64,000 bases of DNA from Pseudomonas viridiflava. Lineage in GTDB: Bacteria; Pseudomonadota; Gammaproteobacteria; Pseudomonadales; Pseudomonadaceae. Under the pieces are notes generated by a model. The model searched no databases, was not told the DNA's origin, and was given only the letters and a program-made list of their open reading frames with translations. Made by a program: the position numbers and the translations under genes. This document shows, in pieces, positions 45,215-53,894 of the stretch. Each line of letters opens with the position of its first letter. The stretch's first letter is position 1. The stretch covers positions 62,001 through 126,000 of the forward strand of contig NZ_RBTP01000036.1 in assembly GCF_003702045.1 (NCBI RefSeq). Reading direction: 5' to 3'.

Positions 45215-46495
45215 TTAGAGCACAGCGCCTGGCAGCCACAGTGAGATGGCCGGGACGTAGGTCACCAGCATCAGCACCATGAACAGCGCCGCGTAGAACG
45301 GCAGCAGGGCTTTCACGGTCGCTTCGATGGTGACTTTGCCCACCGCAGCGCCCACGAACAGTACTGCACCCACCGGGGGGGTAATCAGGCCGATGCCCAG
45401 GTTGACCAGCATGATCATGCCGAAATGCACCGGGTCAACGCCGACACTGGCGACGACGGGCAGCAGGATCGGGGTGAGGATCAGGATCAGTGGTGCCATG
45501 TCCATGATGGTGCCCAACAGCAGCAACATCACATTGATGCACATCAGGATCACATACCGGTTATCCGACAGGGTCAGGAACGCCGTGGTGATCTTCATCG
45601 GGATTTCCATCAGCGTCAGGATGTACCCGAAGCTGGCGGCGAAACCGATCAGAATCATCACGATGGAAATGGTCCGCGCCGCCCGGTGCATCAGCTTGGG
45701 CAGGTCGCGCCATTTGTAGTCGCGGTAGATGAACATGGTCACGAAGAACGACCAGACCACGGCAATGGACGCCGATTCGGTCGCGGTGAACACGCCCGAC
45801 AGGATACCGCCCAGAATGATGACCAGCGCCATCATGCCCCACAGCGCTTCACCGGCGATTTTCAGCGCCTGACGCATCGGGATCACTTCGCCTTTCGGGT
45901 AGTTGCGCTTGCGGGCGAAGATCATGCACAGGCCCATCATCACCGCGCTGAGCAACAGGCCCGGCATGATCCCGGCCATGAACAGCGAAGCGATCGATAC
46001 GGTGCCGCCAGCGGCCAGTGAGTAGAGCACCGAGTTGTGGCTGGGTGGCGTCAGCAGAGCCTGCACCGAGCCGCTGACCGTGACAGCGGTCGAGAAGTCC
46101 CGAGGATAGCCGTTGCGTTCCATTTCCGGGATCAGCACCGAACCCACCGAAGCGGTATCGGCCACGGACGAACCGGAGATGGCGCCGAAGAAAGTCGAAG
46201 CCACGATGTTGACCAACGACAGCCCGCCGCGCACGAAGCCCACCAGCACCCCGGCAAAAGCCACCAGCCGTCGCGACATGCCGCCTTCGGCCATGATGGC
46301 ACCTGCCAGCACGAAGAACGGAATCGCCAGCAGCGAAAATTTGTTCACGCCGCCCGCGATCTGAATCATCAGGGCGTCGGCGGGAATCTCGATCCACCAG
46401 GCACCGATCAGTGCCGACAAACCCAGCGCGTAGGCCACGGGCATGCCGATCAGGATCAATGCGATAAAGCTGCCCAACAGTACTAATGCGTCCAT
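45215..46495 (-). CDS. TRAP transporter large membrane subunit (DctM type)
   Basis: 426 residues and about 12 membrane segments. DctM features include IGMPVAYALGLSALIG, GAISGSSVADTASVGSVLIPEM and the C-terminal GLITPPVGAVLFVGAAVGKVTIE. The start directly abuts the stop of the small subunit. It is the sodium-driven channel of a tripartite importer; the operon context indicates D-galacturonate or D-glucuronate as substrate. Confidence 0.94.
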   Translation of the reverse strand: MDALVLLGSFIALILIGMPVAYALGLSALIGAWWIEIPADALMIQIAGGVNKFSLLAIPFFVLAGAIMAEGGMSRRLVAFAGVLVGFVRGGLSLVNIVASTFFGAISGSSVADTASVGSVLIPEMERNGYPRDFSTAVTVSGSVQALLTPPSHNSVLYSLAAGGTVSIASLFMAGIMPGLLLSAVMMGLCMIFARKRNYPKGEVIPMRQALKIAGEALWGMMALVIILGGILSGVFTATESASIAVVWSFFVTMFIYRDYKWRDLPKLMHRAARTISIVMILIGFAASFGYILTLMEIPMKITTAFLTLSDNRYVILMCINVMLLLLGTIMDMAPLILILTPILLPVVASVGVDPVHFGMIMLVNLGIGLITPPVGAVLFVGAAVGKVTIEATVKALLPFYAALFMVLMLVTYVPAISLWLPGAVL

Positions 46496-47023
46496 TTATG
46501 CGGCACCTTCGCTTTCTTCAATAACGTCGAACCGCATGACGGAGCGGTGGCTCTGGTCACCCAGAAACATCCTTTCCAGCACGAAAATCAGGGTCACGAT
46601 GCCGCCGATGGGAATCGGCAGATAAGAGATGCCTACCCGCAGAGACGGGATTTCACCCAAAAACTGGTTCCAGGTGGTGGCGCACAGCTTGAAGCCTTTG
46701 AAAATCATGAACAGTGCAACGATGGCCATCAGGATCTGCACGACGACCGCAGCGATTTTGCGAACCTGCACGGGCATGCGGTCGACCGCCATCGACACGG
46801 CCATGTGTGCGCCAGCGCGATAACTGGCTGCAGCGCCGAAGAAGGTGAACACCACCATCAGGAGAATGGCGACCGGTTCCGGCCAGCTAGAGCCGCTGCC
46901 CAGCACGTAACGGGCGAAAATGCCCCAGGGAATGATCAGGGTCATGATCAGGACCGAGAAGCCCGCAATCCCGATAGAGACCCTATAAAGCGTGTCGTTG
47001 ATGCGCAATAACGTATTTTTCAT
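46496..47023 (-). CDS. TRAP transporter small membrane subunit (DctQ type)
   Basis: 175 residues with four membrane helices. The segment WGIFARYVLGSGSSWPEPVAILLMVVFTFFGAAASYRAGAHM is the DctQ hallmark. It pairs with DctM (zero gap) and the binding protein upstream (63-bp gap). Confidence 0.92.
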   Translation of the reverse strand: MKNTLLRINDTLYRVSIGIAGFSVLIMTLIIPWGIFARYVLGSGSSWPEPVAILLMVVFTFFGAAASYRAGAHMAVSMAVDRMPVQVRKIAAVVVQILMAIVALFMIFKGFKLCATTWNQFLGEIPSLRVGISYLPIPIGGIVTLIFVLERMFLGDQSHRSVMRFDVIEESEGAA

Positions 47024-47086
47024 GGAGGCTCACCACAGCGGCGGCGAACGAGCTCTCGCTCGCCCCCGCGGCGTTATCGGACTGTC

Positions 47087-48109
47087 TTATTGGGCAGCTT
47101 GGGTTTTTGCCATCAGCGCAGGATCGGTCTGGACCGCTTCGATACGGCTGATCAGATCCTTGTAAGGCGCGCCGTATTTGTCACGCACCGCTTGGGTGGC
47201 GTCGTAGAACGCTTTTTTCTGCTCGGCAGTCAGGGTGATGAATTCAACACCCGCGGCCTTGAGCTTGGCCTCGTCAGCAGCCGAGGCTGCGTCCCACAGC
47301 TTGCGCTCTTCCATCTGCGCTTCGCGCGCCAGCTTCTTCACCAGGGTCTGTTGATCCGGTGTGAGCTTGGTCCAGGTGGTTTTCGACATCACCACCGGTT
47401 CCGGCAGGATCAAGTGCTCGGTCATGGTGTAGAACTTGGCGTTCTGGTAGTGGTTGTGCTGGAAGTAGGTCGGTGGGTTGTTTTCCGCACCATCGATCAC
47501 GCCGGTTTGCAGGGCGCTGAAGATCTCGCCGGTGGCCATCGCAATGCCGTTGCCGCCCATGTCGTTGATGGTGTCGATGAACACCGGGTTGCCTTGCACG
47601 CGAATCTTCATGCCCTTGAGGTCGGCGATGTTGCGCACCGGCTTCTTGGTGTACAGGTTGCGTGTACCACCGTCCATCCAGGCCAGGGCGACCATGTTGA
47701 AGTTGGAGTTGGTGATCTTGTCGAGCATTTCCTGACCGATCTCGCCATCGATGATGGTGCGCATGTGCGCCTGGTCACGGAACACGAACGGCAGGTTGAA
47801 CGCGTTGACGTCCGGCACTACCGGGCCGACGATGCCGAGGCTGACGCGGGTCATCTGGATGGCACCGGATTGCACTTGCTCGACGACTTCCTTTTCCGAA
47901 CCCAGAACGCCACCGGCGAACATCTTGAAGCTGACCTCGCCGTTGGTTTGTTCTTGCAGCTTTTTACCCATGTTCTGCTCAGCGACCACGGGCGGGTAGC
48001 CGGCCGGGTGTACTTCGGCAAATTTGATTTTGACTTCAGCCTGCGCCATGCCGGACATGCAGAACGCCAGCGGAAGTGCAGCGATGAGAAGTGTGCGTTT
48101 GAAATCCAT
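47087..48109 (-). CDS. TRAP transporter substrate-binding protein (DctP type)
   Basis: 340 residues with a Sec signal peptide (LLIAALPLAFCMSGMAQA). The mature part shows the DctP fold: VKIKFAEVHPAGYPPVVAEQ, the carboxylate-binding Arg in LKGMKIRVQGNPVFIDTINDMG, and GEIFSALQTGVIDGAENNPPTYF. It delivers an acidic sugar to DctQM. Uronates are the likely ligand because Udh and the lactonase are encoded in the same operon. Confidence 0.93.
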   Translation of the reverse strand: MDFKRTLLIAALPLAFCMSGMAQAEVKIKFAEVHPAGYPPVVAEQNMGKKLQEQTNGEVSFKMFAGGVLGSEKEVVEQVQSGAIQMTRVSLGIVGPVVPDVNAFNLPFVFRDQAHMRTIIDGEIGQEMLDKITNSNFNMVALAWMDGGTRNLYTKKPVRNIADLKGMKIRVQGNPVFIDTINDMGGNGIAMATGEIFSALQTGVIDGAENNPPTYFQHNHYQNAKFYTMTEHLILPEPVVMSKTTWTKLTPDQQTLVKKLAREAQMEERKLWDAASAADEAKLKAAGVEFITLTAEQKKAFYDATQAVRDKYGAPYKDLISRIEAVQTDPALMAKTQAAQ

Positions 48110-48166
48110 GAATGTCTCCGATTTTGTTGTTTTTGGTCGGTGCTGTTGGCTTTCAGTGTTGTTGTG

Positions 48167-49051
48167 TCAATCCCGGAAAACAGACTCCTCCAAGCCTTTG
48201 ACGCCGGGCCGAAGAGCGAATACGCCACCGGCGAGTGGCTGGTCGCTCAGGTCGCCGCCAGGGCGGATTGACGTCACGAACAGGGTTTCCATATTCGGGC
48301 CGCCAAAGGCGCACATAGCGGGTTTTTTCACGGGCACGACCAGCGAGCAGTCGAGCTTGCCCTGTGGGGTAAAGCGGTGAACCAGGCCTGCATCGTTGCC
48401 GCAGATCCAGTAGCAGCCGTCCGCGTCGATGGCGGCGCCATCCGGGCGGCCCAGATAGTTGTTCATGTCCACGAACAGGCGGCGGTTGTGGGGGGTGCCG
48501 GTATCAGTGTCGTAGTCGAAGGCCCAGATCTTCTGCACGCTGGGGTGCGAATCCGACAGGTACATCGTTTTGCCGTCCGGGCTGAACGCCAGACCGTTGG
48601 GCACGATGAAGTCTTTCAGTACCGGTTCCAGCGTCTGCTGTCCGACGCTGTAGCGATACATCGCGCCGACCACGGCGCCCGCGCTCATGTCCATTAACAT
48701 GGTGCCCGCCCAGAAACGCCCCTGACGGTCGCAACGACCATCATTGAAGCGCATGCCGGACTGTGCGTGCGTGACCTCGACCAGAGGCGTGGCGGTCATG
48801 TTTTCACCGTCGCCGGGCTGCAGGTGAAACAGGCCGCTTTCCATGCCTGCCACCCAGCCACCTTTGTCGTCGGCCGCAATACAGGCCAGCATCTGCGGGG
48901 CTTTCCAGTGGCGGGTGCTGCCATCGCGTGCGTTCCAGCGATGCAGGTGACCTGCCGGAATGTCGACCCAGTACAGCGCCTGGTCGCGGCTGCTCCAGAC
49001 AGGACTTTCACCCGTGGCGTTTTGCGCGTCGAGAATCAGTTCGGCATCCAT
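48167..49051 (-). CDS. uxuL: SMP-30/gluconolactonase family uronic-acid 1,5-lactonase (UxuL-like)
   Basis: 294 residues, six-bladed propeller. Metal ligands are visible: the Glu of ATGESPVW, Asn of FIVPNGLAFSPDG and Asp of LGRPDGAAIDADG. Udh oxidises uronates to galactaro- or glucaro-1,5-lactone, and a SMP-30 lactonase next to Udh in P. syringae opens that lactone to galactarate or glucarate. Position, 44 bp after udh, makes this its role here. The symbol follows my recollection of the P. syringae enzyme. Confidence 0.85.
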   Translation of the reverse strand: MDAELILDAQNATGESPVWSSRDQALYWVDIPAGHLHRWNARDGSTRHWKAPQMLACIAADDKGGWVAGMESGLFHLQPGDGENMTATPLVEVTHAQSGMRFNDGRCDRQGRFWAGTMLMDMSAGAVVGAMYRYSVGQQTLEPVLKDFIVPNGLAFSPDGKTMYLSDSHPSVQKIWAFDYDTDTGTPHNRRLFVDMNNYLGRPDGAAIDADGCYWICGNDAGLVHRFTPQGKLDCSLVVPVKKPAMCAFGGPNMETLFVTSIRPGGDLSDQPLAGGVFALRPGVKGLEESVFRD

Positions 49052-49095
49052 TGCGGCTTGTGTCTCCTGGGAGGCTGGTGGTAGAGGGGCGATCG

Positions 49096-49923
49096 TTACT
49101 CGTCGCCGAACGGTCCGGAGGCCACGAAGGCACCGCCCTGATAGACCATCGCCGGGTCGTCGGCGGCCGGCATCGGCTGGGCGTCAACCTTGTCGCGAAA
49201 CACTTCGGAGCTGTCCTTGGGGACATAGCCCAGATGGCTGGCCAGACGGTTATCCCACCACACCGTCTTGTTGTCCGAGACGCCGTACACCACGGTGTGG
49301 CCGACATCCGGCGTGTACAGGGAGCGTTCGAGCAGTTGGGTCAGGTCGTCGAAGCTGAGCCAGGTGCTCATCATCCGGCGGTTCTGCGGTTCCGGGAATG
49401 AGGAGCCAATGCGGATGCTGACGGTTTCGATGCCATAGCGATCGAAGTAGAAACTGGCCATGTCCTCGCCATAGGATTTGGACAGACCGTAGTAGCTGTC
49501 CGGGCGGCGCGGCGAATGGGCGTCGATGGTTTCGTCCTGCTTGTAGAAACCGATCACGTGGTTGGAGCTGGCGAAGATCACGCGCTTCACACCGTGACGG
49601 CGGGCGGCTTCGTAGATATGGAACACGCCGCAGATGTTGGCACCGAGGATTTCCTCGAAAGGCCGTTCTACGGAAACGCCGCCAAAATGCAGAATGGCGT
49701 CGACGCCCTCGACCAGCTCATGAACGGCATTCTTGTCGGAGAGATCGCAGACCTGGACCTCTTCATGGCTGCCCTCTGCGGGTGCCATCTCGGCGATGTC
49801 GGACAGCCGAAGGATGTTTGCGTACGGGCGCAGCGTTTCGCGTAATACCTTGCCCAGGCCACCTGCCGCACCTGTCAGCAGGAGGCGATTGAAGGGAGTT
49901 TGCGTGGTATGAGCCAGTGCCAT
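49096..49923 (-). CDS. udh: Uronate dehydrogenase
   Basis: 275 residues from the ATG at 49923 with AGGAAA upstream; the length equals the characterised P. syringae enzyme. Extended SDR with LLLTGAAGGLGKVLRE, ILHFGGVSVERPFEEILGAN, IFASSNHVIGFY and the catalytic YYGLSKSYGED (YxxxK). The sequence agrees with my memory of P. syringae Udh at nearly every position, with scattered differences. It oxidises D-galacturonate and D-glucuronate with NAD+. It is first in the operon; a sigma-70-like promoter with an operator is 40-90 bp upstream. Confidence 0.96.
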   Translation of the reverse strand: MALAHTTQTPFNRLLLTGAAGGLGKVLRETLRPYANILRLSDIAEMAPAEGSHEEVQVCDLSDKNAVHELVEGVDAILHFGGVSVERPFEEILGANICGVFHIYEAARRHGVKRVIFASSNHVIGFYKQDETIDAHSPRRPDSYYGLSKSYGEDMASFYFDRYGIETVSIRIGSSFPEPQNRRMMSTWLSFDDLTQLLERSLYTPDVGHTVVYGVSDNKTVWWDNRLASHLGYVPKDSSEVFRDKVDAQPMPAADDPAMVYQGGAFVASGPFGDE

Positions 49924-49955
49924 GAGGAATTTCCTGATTGTTATTTTTGTCATCT

Positions 49956-50012
49956 GTTGTCGTATGACTTGCCGGATTATCGGCAGCCCTTACGCTGATT
50001 GTCAACGCGTCC
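49956..50012 (-). promoter_or_regulatory. Promoter-operator of the uronate operon (copy 1 of a module)
   Basis: The minus strand has TTGACA, an 18-bp spacer, GATAAT, and then GTCATACGACAAC at 49968-49956. The arrangement is repeated at 51673-51726. The operator half resembles GTTGTACGACAAC, a GntR-type palindrome. Confidence 0.6.
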
Positions 50013-50099
50013 AAAGTATTAAGTCGTCGGTTCACGAACCGCCGCGCAGACGCCTGCGCATGTCCAGGCCCCTCCACTGGAAGGGCCTGGCAAGGTGCA

Positions 50100-51368
50100 T
50101 CAGAGCAGCGACAGGGGGTAGCTGACGAAGACACGGTTTTCGTCGAACTCATTGGTGCTGAAGTCGCGTCGTATGCTGGAGTTACGCCACTTGACGTTCA
50201 GGTTCTTGAACGTGCCGCTTTGTACGGTGTACGCCAGTTCCGACTCGCGGCCCCACTCTTTGCCGTCGGTGATGTTGCCGGTGTGTACGTTGTCGCCGCT
50301 GATGTAACGATTCATCAGGGTCAGCCCCGGCACGCCCAGCACCGCAAAGTTGTAGTCGTGACGCAACTGCCAGGATTTTTCCTTGGCATTGTCGTAACTG
50401 GAGTTATAGCTGTCGTTGGCCAGCGTGCCACCGCTCGTGCCGTTGACGCGCATCCAGGCGGTATCGCCCGTGAGCTTTTGCAGCCCGACATAGAATGTGC
50501 TGCCTCCGTAGCGAGCCGAGAGCAGCGCATAGGTCGTCTTGTTGTCCAGGTCGCCGGCCAGCTTGTTGCCGTCTTCCTTGCCAGTGAAGAAGCCCAGGTT
50601 GGCACCCAGCGTCCAGTCACCGAGCGGCTGGCTGTGCACCAGATTGAAGAACTGCTGCTGGTAGATGTCCTGCAGTTCCGAGTACCAGACCCCGACCTGC
50701 GTGCGCTTTTCATTGAAGACATATTCGCCGCCGCCGAAATTGAATCGGTCGGAAGTGAACGCGCCGCGACCGTTCATCGACATGTCTTCCATGCTGGCGT
50801 CGTTACGCGGACTGTTGCCGCGGAACTGGCCGCCGTACAGCGTCAGACCGTCGATTTCCTTGGAGGTAATCTGCCCGCCGCGAAAGGTCTGGGGCAGCGA
50901 ACGCCCATCGTCCGAGCGCAGAATGGGCAGCACCGGCATCCATTCACCGACTTTCAGTTCGGTCTTGGAAATCCGCGCCTTGCCCGCCACACCCAAGCGT
51001 CCGAAATCGTCAGCCGGACGACCGTCGCTGTGGATCGGCAGCAACTGCGTGCCGCCCGTCCCGCGTCCGCCATCAAGCTTGATCGAATACAAGCCCAACA
51101 CATCAACACCAAAGCCCACGGTGCCTTGGGTGAACCCGGACTTGGCATCAAGAATGAAGCTTTGCGTCCACTCCTCAGCCTTGCTTTGCGGGGCTGCACT
51201 GCTGGGGAACGCAGGGTTGGTGAAGTTGCGGTTGAAGTAGGCGTTACGCAGGTTGAGCGTGGCTTTGGTGTCGTCCACGAAGCCTTCGGCCATGCCGATC
51301 ATCGGGCAGAGCAGCGTCATGCTGCCAACGCCCAGCAGCAGGCGTGAACGAGTGGTGTGAGATGTCAT
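50100..51368 (-). CDS. OprD family outer-membrane porin
   Basis: 422 residues from the ATG at 51368. A signal peptide ends at GMAEG. The mature part starts with the OprD pattern GFVDDTKATLNLRNAYFNRNFTN and has RSDDGRSLPQTFRGGQITSKEIDGLTLYGGQFRGNSPRND, and closes with FDENRVFVSYPLSLL. OprD porins let small organic acids and basic amino acids cross the outer membrane. Beside the uronate operon and with the same promoter-operator module, a uronate or aldarate channel is likely. Confidence 0.92.
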   Translation of the reverse strand: MTSHTTRSRLLLGVGSMTLLCPMIGMAEGFVDDTKATLNLRNAYFNRNFTNPAFPSSAAPQSKAEEWTQSFILDAKSGFTQGTVGFGVDVLGLYSIKLDGGRGTGGTQLLPIHSDGRPADDFGRLGVAGKARISKTELKVGEWMPVLPILRSDDGRSLPQTFRGGQITSKEIDGLTLYGGQFRGNSPRNDASMEDMSMNGRGAFTSDRFNFGGGEYVFNEKRTQVGVWYSELQDIYQQQFFNLVHSQPLGDWTLGANLGFFTGKEDGNKLAGDLDNKTTYALLSARYGGSTFYVGLQKLTGDTAWMRVNGTSGGTLANDSYNSSYDNAKEKSWQLRHDYNFAVLGVPGLTLMNRYISGDNVHTGNITDGKEWGRESELAYTVQSGTFKNLNVKWRNSSIRRDFSTNEFDENRVFVSYPLSLL

Positions 51369-51672
51369 TATTGTTGTGCTCCCTTGTTTACGAAACCGTC
51401 CTCTTTTTCTGGTCATGCGCAGGCAACGACCGACGACTACGAGGATTATGTGATGCCTGTTTTCAGGCATGGCCCCGACTGATAAGCAGCCGGAAACCGT
51501 TCGCTGGCGATCAGCGAAGGCTATAAAACATACGTGTCATCGGGTGATGCGAAAGGATAGAACCCTGCTGCGGCGACAGCGATCCAGGTGGTCACGCAAG
51601 GTCGAGCGAAGGTGCAGACGCGAGTCTTCATGTAATGGGCCCCGATTTTGTTTTTATTGTGTTGGCGTCATA
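51369..51672 (-). other. Long leader region of the porin gene
   Basis: If the module at 51673-51726 is the porin promoter, the mRNA leader is about 310 bases. It contains a hairpin (atgcctg at 51453-51459 with caggcat at 51464-51470, loop of four) and a 36-codon frame starting at 51631 without a clear ribosome site. This may be post-transcriptional control or simply spacing. Confidence 0.4.
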
Positions 51673-51726
51673 GGTTGTCGTACAACCGCGCTGATTATTT
51701 GCAGGGTGCACAGGGTTTGTCAACGA
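51673..51726 (-). promoter_or_regulatory. Promoter-operator upstream of the porin (copy 2 of the module)
   Basis: The perfect palindrome GGTTGT-CGT-ACAACC lies at 51673-51687. On the minus strand it follows TTGACA, an 18-bp spacer and AATAAT, the same arrangement as upstream of udh. It also lies upstream of the divergent SDR gene. Confidence 0.65.
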
Positions 51727-51847
51727 GCCGTTAGTCGAAGTTTTCGGCCTTGCACAGGCTTCGCAAAGCCGTACGTGAATGAGAGTGAACGCGGCCGGGG
51801 CCCTCAGAGTCCACCTGACACCTATTCACTTTTTCGGAGCGTATTAC

Positions 51848-52612
51848 ATGAATCGTTTCACCCAGAAAGTTGTTGTGGTCACAGGTGCCGGTTCCGGGAT
51901 CGGTGAAGCCACGGCCAAGCGTTTTGCCCGGGAAGGCGCACACGTGGTGTTGGTCGGTCGCAACGAAGAGAAGCTGAATAAAGTGCATGCCCAACTGGAA
52001 GGCGAGGGGCATCTGGTCAGGGCTGCCGATGTCGCCGATTTGAGCGATGTGGAAGCGCTGTTCAAGGAGGTCGCCAGTCAGTTCGGCCGTCTGGACGTGC
52101 TGGTCAACAACGCAGGCATCGTAAAATCCGGCAAGGTCACCGAGCTTGAGGTGCAGGACTGGAAAGAGCTGATGTCGGTGGACCTGGATGGTGTGTTCTA
52201 TTGCACGCGCTCGGCCATGCCGGCGCTGATCGTCAGCAAGGGCAGCATCGTCAATGTGTCTTCGGTGTCGGGCCTGGGCGGCGATTGGAGCATGAGCTTC
52301 TATAACGCGGCCAAAGGCGCAATCACCAACTTCACCCGCGCCGTGGCGCTGGATCACGGTGCAGACGGCGTTCGCGTCAATGCCGTCTGCCCGTCGCTGA
52401 CCCGCAGCGAACTGACCGAGGACATGCTGGGCAACGAAGCGTTGATGGGCAAGTTCAAGGAGCGCATCGCGCTGGGCCGTCCCGCCGAGCCTGAGGACAT
52501 TGGTGATGTGATCGCCTTCCTGGCCAGCGACGACGCGCGTTTTGTGACGGGCGTCAATCTGCCGGTGGACGGCGGTCTGTCTGCGTCCAATGGCCAGCCG
52601 CCGCAGGCTTGA
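51848..52612 (+). CDS. SDR family oxidoreductase
   Basis: 254 residues from the ATG at 51848 (GGAG upstream). Classical short-chain dehydrogenase: TGAGSGIGEATAKRFAREG cofactor loop, NNAGIV, catalytic S and YxxxK in VNVSSVSGLGGDWSMSFYNAAKGA, and the C-terminal VTGVNLPVDGGLSASNG. The arginine after the second strand (VGRNEEKL) suggests NADP(H), but this is not firm. It diverges from the porin, and the shared operator suggests a sugar-acid or sugar-alcohol substrate. Confidence 0.88.
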   Translation: MNRFTQKVVVVTGAGSGIGEATAKRFAREGAHVVLVGRNEEKLNKVHAQLEGEGHLVRAADVADLSDVEALFKEVASQFGRLDVLVNNAGIVKSGKVTELEVQDWKELMSVDLDGVFYCTRSAMPALIVSKGSIVNVSSVSGLGGDWSMSFYNAAKGAITNFTRAVALDHGADGVRVNAVCPSLTRSELTEDMLGNEALMGKFKERIALGRPAEPEDIGDVIAFLASDDARFVTGVNLPVDGGLSASNGQPPQA

Positions 52613-52632
52613 ACCTGCGAATACCTGCTGCG

Positions 52633-52667
52633 TTGATCGTGCCGATGCCGCTGTGCGGCACGATCAA
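52633..52667 (+). terminator. Hairpin after the SDR gene
   Basis: A 12-bp perfect stem, ttgatcgtgccg (52633-52644) with cggcacgatcaa (52656-52667), and an 11-base loop, 20 bp past the stop; no T run follows. Confidence 0.6.
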
Positions 52668-53004
52668 CCGTGATGTGTGTGCAAAGCAGCGAAGAGTGAG
52701 TTATAGGCATTATTACGTTTAGGCAATAACAGCGCTTGCCAATTTAATGCAGCACGTATCGCCGTGTTCGCTGTCTTGAAATGAATCTGATTGTTAGCGC
52801 AGCCTTGTCGGGTGTTAAAAATAAACTAACGTTCACCCGTCTCGATTGAAAAGAGACGCCATTGAACGTGTTACTCCATTGATAATGATCAGGTGGGTTC
52901 AAGAATGAAACAGTGTCCATTTATATGAAGGCGCCCGGGTGAAGGTGCCGTTCATGTGCATCACTCTCCTGTCATAAGACCCCAATTTACAGTCGACCCT
53001 ACCC
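52668..53004. other. AT-rich intergenic region
   Basis: No coding remnant is seen. It is clearly AT-richer than its surroundings, and the likely promoter of the next gene is in its last 120 bp, which include ttgataatgatca at about 52875-52887. Confidence 0.4.
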
Positions 53005-53634
53005 ATGAATACACCGTCTGAAATCGATATTTCAGGTCTGAGGTGTTACGACAAAACTGTCGATGATGTCACCTATAGCGTTCCACGCGGTATCACCCGT
53101 GAGGCCCGTGGACGCGTCTGGATTGTGCGCGTCCTCAAGAACAAACAGGTTCAGGTATACGCCCGTTTCCCTGACCTGCGCTTTGGCGGCACGCGTCGGG
53201 CATTGAATGCGGCCATCATTCACCTGCTCCACAGCGGGCATGCCTGGCGCCGCGAGGACGTATTGCAACTCAGCGAGCACGCCGCCGTACATTGGCGCAA
53301 GCGCAGCGGCGTGGGGCTTTGCGCCGTGGCGTACGTCACCCGCCAAGGGCCGGGACGCGGCGAGACCTATTTTCTGTCCACTTACAAACGAGTGGCGAGC
53401 GGGCGCGGGCTGGAGAAGTTTCGATCCCGACTGGTGGACGTGCTCGAAGGTGCGCATGAATTGCACGACGGGCCGGGCATTCCCTATTCAATACAGAAAA
53501 GGATTCGTCAGTCTGTCGATCAGCTACTTGAAAGCCGTCGCTTCCAGGGGTTTATGGAAGCCGGCAAAAGAAAGGCCGATCATATTGCGGTGAATGAATA
53601 TGTCGAGCGACTGGCGCGTGAAGGAGAGGGCTGA
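53005..53634 (+). CDS. Uncharacterised basic protein, possibly AP2-like DNA-binding
   Basis: 209 residues, rich in Arg and Lys. The segment GITREARGRVWIVRVLKNKQVQVYARFPDLRFGGTRRALNAAIIHL resembles the three-strand and helix pattern of AP2/integrase-type DNA-binding domains, and GVGLCAVAYVTRQGPGRGETYFLSTYKRV could be a second strand set. No enzyme motif or signal peptide is present. I do not recognise the family with confidence. It is monocistronic and convergent with the HBM chemoreceptor. Confidence 0.65.
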   Translation: MNTPSEIDISGLRCYDKTVDDVTYSVPRGITREARGRVWIVRVLKNKQVQVYARFPDLRFGGTRRALNAAIIHLLHSGHAWRREDVLQLSEHAAVHWRKRSGVGLCAVAYVTRQGPGRGETYFLSTYKRVASGRGLEKFRSRLVDVLEGAHELHDGPGIPYSIQKRIRQSVDQLLESRRFQGFMEAGKRKADHIAVNEYVERLAREGEG

Positions 53635-53707
53635 TTAAACGTCTGACCGGTGCGGCAAGCTTATCGGCTATTACAAACGACGCGGTGTGGCGAAGTGAGT
53701 ATAAAAA

Positions 53708-53734
53708 CTGACAGTTCTGACAGTTCTGACAGTA
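53708..53734 (+). repeat. Three tandem 9-bp repeats
   Basis: ctgacagtt twice and then ctgacagta, without interruption, between two convergent genes. The function is unknown. Confidence 0.8.
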
Positions 53735-53846
53735 GGCAGTTCACGTAAGGATGGGCAGAATGAAGCCATCAGACGGTGAGGCGGATAACTTCTGGTCTAA
53801 CAGACTCGCAACGACAGGGTGTCTACTGCCCGTCCAATTGCACATA

Positions 53847-53877
53847 CAATCAGGCCCGGTCAAACCGGGCCTGATTG
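53847..53877 (-). terminator. Terminator of the HBM chemoreceptor gene
   Basis: A 13-bp perfect stem, caatcaggcccgg (53847-53859) with ccgggcctgattg (53865-53877), and a five-base loop, 18 bp past the stop of the minus-strand gene. Confidence 0.7.
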
Positions 53878-53894
53878 CATTCACAGATCAAGCA

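Noticed and set aside
47090..48271. 393-residue plus-strand open frame
   Set aside because: Antisense to the TRAP binding protein, which is supported by signal peptide and motifs.
51520..51631. 36-codon leader peptide gene of the porin
   Set aside because: No Shine-Dalgarno and no codon pattern of an attenuator; not listed as a CDS.
52875..52890. Possible Fur box (ttgataatgatca)
   Set aside because: Only about half of the 19-bp consensus is matched; the second half diverges.
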